Below, piece by piece: positions 61,089-64,000 of a stretch of DNA of 64,000 nt. Location of the stretch: the NCBI GenBank assembly GCA_009733775.1, contig WOGZ01000093.1, positions 47,281 to 111,280 on the forward strand. The letters are read 5' to 3'. Below the pieces are notes generated by a model, which had not been told where the DNA came from, ran no database searches, and was given only the letters and a program-made list of their open reading frames with translations. Made by a program: the position numbers and the translations under genes. Source of the stretch: Alectoria sarmentosa (lineage: Eukaryota; Ascomycota; Lecanoromycetes; Lecanorales; Parmeliaceae). The stretch's first letter is position 1; every line of letters starts with the position of its first letter.

Positions 61089-62744
61089 ATGCCTCGTCAA
61101 ACTTCTCCGAAAGGGATCATCTTCGACCTTGGCGATGTCTTGTTTACCTGGTCGTCAAACACAACAACTACCATACCAGCTAAAATGATACAGAACATCC
61201 TGTCCTCAGCCATATGGATCGAATATGAGTGTGGTCGCATAGAGCAAGGTGCGTGCTATCGTCAGGTCGCTCAACATTTCTCAATACCGGCTTCCGAGGT
61301 GGCCGAAGCATTCTCCCAGGCACGTGATTCGCTGCAACCCAACATTGACATGATATCCTTCATTCACAAGCTCAAGGAGGCATCTCGAGGAACGATGAAA
61401 GTATATGCCATGTCAAATGTTTCCAAAGAAGATTACGCGGTTCTCTCCACGAAGCTGGCAGATTGGTCCATTTTTAATCGAGTCTTCACTTCGGGTCAAG
61501 CTGGCATGCGTAAGCCAGACCTCAGCTTTTACCGTCACGTTCTAGAAGAGGTCAAACTGGCCCCTGAAGAAGCTGTCTTTATTGATGACAAGATGGCGAA
61601 TGTGCTTGCAGCGAAATCTCTGGGTATCACTAGTATCGTATTTGATGATAGTTCTACCGTCATTCGCACAATAAGAAACGTTATGAGTGGTCCGGTTGAA
61701 AGGGGTTATGGTTATCTTTACCGCAACGCGAAGCACCTTGATTCCATCACTGACAGTGGTGTTGTCATACCGGATAATTTCGCACAGCTGCTGATCTTAG
61801 ATGCTACGCAAGATCGGTAAGCACTGCGGGTTGTGAGTGAATCTGGAAAATCTGGCTTAACAACTTAACAGGAATCTTGTCAATGTTCAACCGGACTTTC
61901 AGAGAACCTGGAACTTCTTTGCTGGTGAATATTGCTGTTTGTCAAAGGACTTGAACGATCAGACGGCTGATGATAACCGTGACTAGAGAAGCCAACGCAT
62001 GTTCCAGATGGTTATTTCCCCAATGACCTCGATACTACTTCACTTGCTCTCACAGTTCTACGGCCCCACCCTGAAATGGTCACATCGGTGTTGGACGAAA
62101 TGGAAGAGTATGTGAACTCAGACGGTACGATTCAGGTAAGCCATGTAAACGCAAGCACTACTTTCAGCCTGTGCAAGAATGCACCGATCATAAAGAATCA
62201 CTTCGCTAAAGCACCGGAAAACTTGCAGACATACTTTGACCGTAATAAATCCCGAACCGACGCAGTTGTCGGTGCAAACGTGCTAGCATGCTTCTATAGC
62301 TTTGGGCGCGGCCAGCAGCTAGGGCATACACTAGAAATGGTCCACAGTGTACTCTTACATCGTACCTATATCCAAGGCACCCGTTATTATTCATCTCCAG
62401 ATGTCTGTCTCTTCTACTTCGGGCGCCTTTACCAATCTTCAGACGACGTCCACCTGAAGACCACGTTAGGTCCTCTCCTCAAAGAACGGACACAAGAGCG
62501 AGTTGGACTGAGCGGGTCCGCCCTAGATCTGGCCGTGCGAGTCCTCACATGCGACTTGTTGGATATGAACTGCGGCGTTGATCGCCGCGCTCTATTGGAT
62601 CTTCAGTGTGAGGACGGTGGCTGGACAGCCGGCTCATTGTACAGGTACGGATCGAGTGGGGTAAATCTTGGCAATAGGGGTGTCACAACAGCGATGGCAC
62701 TTAAGGCCATCGCTTGTTTGGAGAGATTTCCCGGGGCTGAATAG
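61089..62744 (+). CDS. HAD-terpene synthase fusion, probable drimane-type sesquiterpene cyclase (AstC/DrtB-like)
   Basis: Four exons, 61089-61816, 61872-61924, 61987-62135 and 62229-62744, all junctions in frame, 481 residues. The N-terminal half is a haloacid-dehalogenase-like domain: I-F12-D-L-G-D-V (motif I), AMSNVS (motif II), RKPDLSFY (motif III Lys) and D166-D-K-M-A-N (motif IV). After the first two introns comes WNFF and then D274-L-D276-T-T-SLALTVL, the DxDTT motif of class II protonation-initiated cyclases. The C-terminal half continues with RTDAVVGANVLACFYSFGRG, QCEDGGW (436-442) and YRYGSSGVNLGNRG. This architecture is that of the fungal drimane synthases of the astellolide (AstC) and drimane-ester (DrtB) pathways, which cyclise farnesyl diphosphate. 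Whether the HAD half removes diphosphate cannot be read here. The gene looks intact. Confidence 0.9.
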
Positions 62745-63199
62745 TTCTTGTGCGGGAGTTGCTGTTCGGTGATGTTGCAGCGGAGGTTGTTGATTTCCCG
62801 CAAAGTTTCTAAATTACACTTGGGGAAGAAGCCCGGAGGATTTCTACACTATGTGCGAGATAACTTTTATTGATATTTCAGATGTAAAATTTCTTCTTTG
62901 GGATATTATACATCATGACGCACTTACTACTAGTTCCAGGTTTCGGTGCAACGGCAGCTCAGGCAAAATTCAGTTTGTAATCCTTGTTGCTTTTCCCGAT
63001 TCGTAGACGCTTGCCTTCAACAAGATGGAAACATGGAGGGAGGGCAGCGAGTGGTTCGTAGAAGGCTTACTCATACGCCATGAACCTTTTAGGCTTATCT
63101 CGTGAGACTTGCACAAGACAAGTCTGTTCATCGCCCCTCCTCAGCCGTCCCGGCTCTTGTGCCAATAGCGTCGTCACTCACTCATCATGCAGATAGCAG
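62745..63199. other. 3' region of the terpene cyclase gene
   Basis: No gene recognised between the cyclase stop and the degenerate repeats. Confidence 0.4.
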
Positions 63200-63680
63200 G
63201 AAAAGCCACCACCCCTGAAAACTCAAACGATCGTTATGTAGCCCTTGGATTACAACAAATTCGAAAAATGCAACATTTGAGATCGTTTTGTAGCAAAGTT
63301 GGATTATGTAGCATACAGGCCGTCTGACTGCAGCAGATCTAAAATTCTCCACAAGAAAAAAGCCTTGATTGAACCGTCCGACAGCAGTGGGACCGAAAAA
63401 TGCAATATGTAAAGCAGTCTGATTGCAGCAAAATTGGAACATGCGGCATGAAAGCCGTCTGACTGCAGCAAGTCTGAAATTCTCCGCGAAAACAAATCCA
63501 GATTGGATCGTCCGACCGCAGTAGGATCGGAAGGTACAACATGCAAGGCATTTGATGACAGCGTAAAAGCGGTCTGACCGCAGCAAATCAACAATGTTTC
63601 CCGAATCTCGAACACATGCAAAGCAGCCTGGTTGTAGCAACGTTGCAATGTCCAACATGATAGTCATCTAAGTGCAGCAA
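63200..63680. repeat. Degenerate tandem repeat around GTCTGACTGCAGCA
   Basis: Motifs GTCTGACTGCAGCA, GTCCGACAGCAGT and ATGCAAYATG recur throughout, with a larger period of about 136 bp (63319 against 63455, 63378 against 63510). The minus strand has a long open frame through it whose translation simply repeats, so I treat it as noncoding repeat. Confidence 0.6.
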
Positions 63681-63914
63681 GGCTGAAGGTTCCACGAATC
63701 GTAAGAGGGGTGTGGGCTGTTTTTTGTTACCTAAGTGTTTGCGTATTTATTCTCAGGCAGAACGTGATTTCGAATGACAACAGTTTTTTGGTTATGATCA
63801 TCTGCTCAAGCGACTTTGGCTGGGGAAGGGGTGTAATGATCCTGATCGCTACTGGGCCACGTTTAACATTTGCGTATCAGCGGGTTCCGTGTGCCTTGAT
63901 GCAGGTGGACTAAT

Positions 63915-64000
63915 TTAGACGGGGCAAATTACTACTTCATACCCCAAACCATGCGTTTATTACATTTTCATACCCCAAACTACTGAATCATACCCCATCA
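63915..64000 (-). repeat. Second copy of the GGGGTATGA repeat, cut by the window end
   Basis: The reverse complement matches 12391-12470 closely (GGGGTATGATTCAGTAGTTT, then GGGGTATGAAAATGTAA). It continues past the window, so another element probably starts here. Confidence 0.7.

Noticed and set aside
63185..63667. 160-codon minus-strand frame over the repeats
   Set aside because: The translation only repeats the DNA motif, with no start context or splice evidence.
1..64000. CRISPR arrays, operons, Shine-Dalgarno sites
   Set aside because: Eukaryotic gene structure with spliceosomal introns; no regularly spaced short repeats of CRISPR type were seen.

Overview
The window is nuclear DNA of a filamentous ascomycete (Pezizomycotina). 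Short introns (about 50-105 bp, GTRNGT donors) interrupt the genes, three genes encode PTH11-type seven-helix proteins, and there are DUF7730/F-box-like proteins, a GPI-anchored repeat protein and an intron-containing tRNA-Glu. The genome is bipartite. GC-balanced gene blocks alternate with three sharply bounded AT-rich islands (about 6.7-12.1 kb, 29.5-34.95 kb and 44.2-60.6 kb, roughly 27 kb in all). In the islands most surviving C lies in CpG and old coding frames are destroyed by C-to-T/G-to-A changes, as expected from repeat-induced point mutation (RIP).

Layout. 0.8-3.8 kb: secreted repeat protein. 4.6-5.9 kb: PTH11-type receptor. 6.7-12.1 kb: RIP-degraded element with inverted termini of about 110 bp. 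13.2-27.9 kb: second PTH11-type gene, Gemin2, tRNA-Glu, an alpha/beta-barrel protein, ribosomal protein eS27, an LRR protein, a small secreted-type protein and two F-box-like genes. 29.5-34.95 kb: second AT island with a 196-bp unmutated solo-LTR-like insert. 35.2-43.6 kb: SDR, glycerophosphodiesterase/PGC1-like enzyme, third PTH11-type gene and a complete cytochrome P450. 44.1-60.7 kb: nested retrotransposons. 61.1-62.7 kb: intact terpene cyclase of the HAD plus class II terpene synthase type (AstC/DrtB-like, drimane forming). 62.7-64 kb: degenerate repeats.

The 44-60.7 kb nest can be resolved from the sequence. Two Ty3/gypsy elements of about 7.35 kb lie in opposite orientation, with four LTRs of exactly 261 bp each. 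One is flanked by TCGT and the other by ATAA, so they are separate insertions, not one inverted duplication. Both carry the same RIP scars, including reverse-transcriptase YLDD read as YLNN. They sit inside an older element whose first bases (TG at 44131) and last bases (CA at 60684) are flanked by TAATG.

The most interesting biology is probably the terpene cyclase beside this nest. The P450 (and SDR) lie on the other side, so a small drimane-type sesquiterpenoid cluster may have been split by transposons. That grouping is inference; the gene families are read from the sequence. Most multi-exon models were checked for reading-frame consistency across each splice junction, but none has transcript support.
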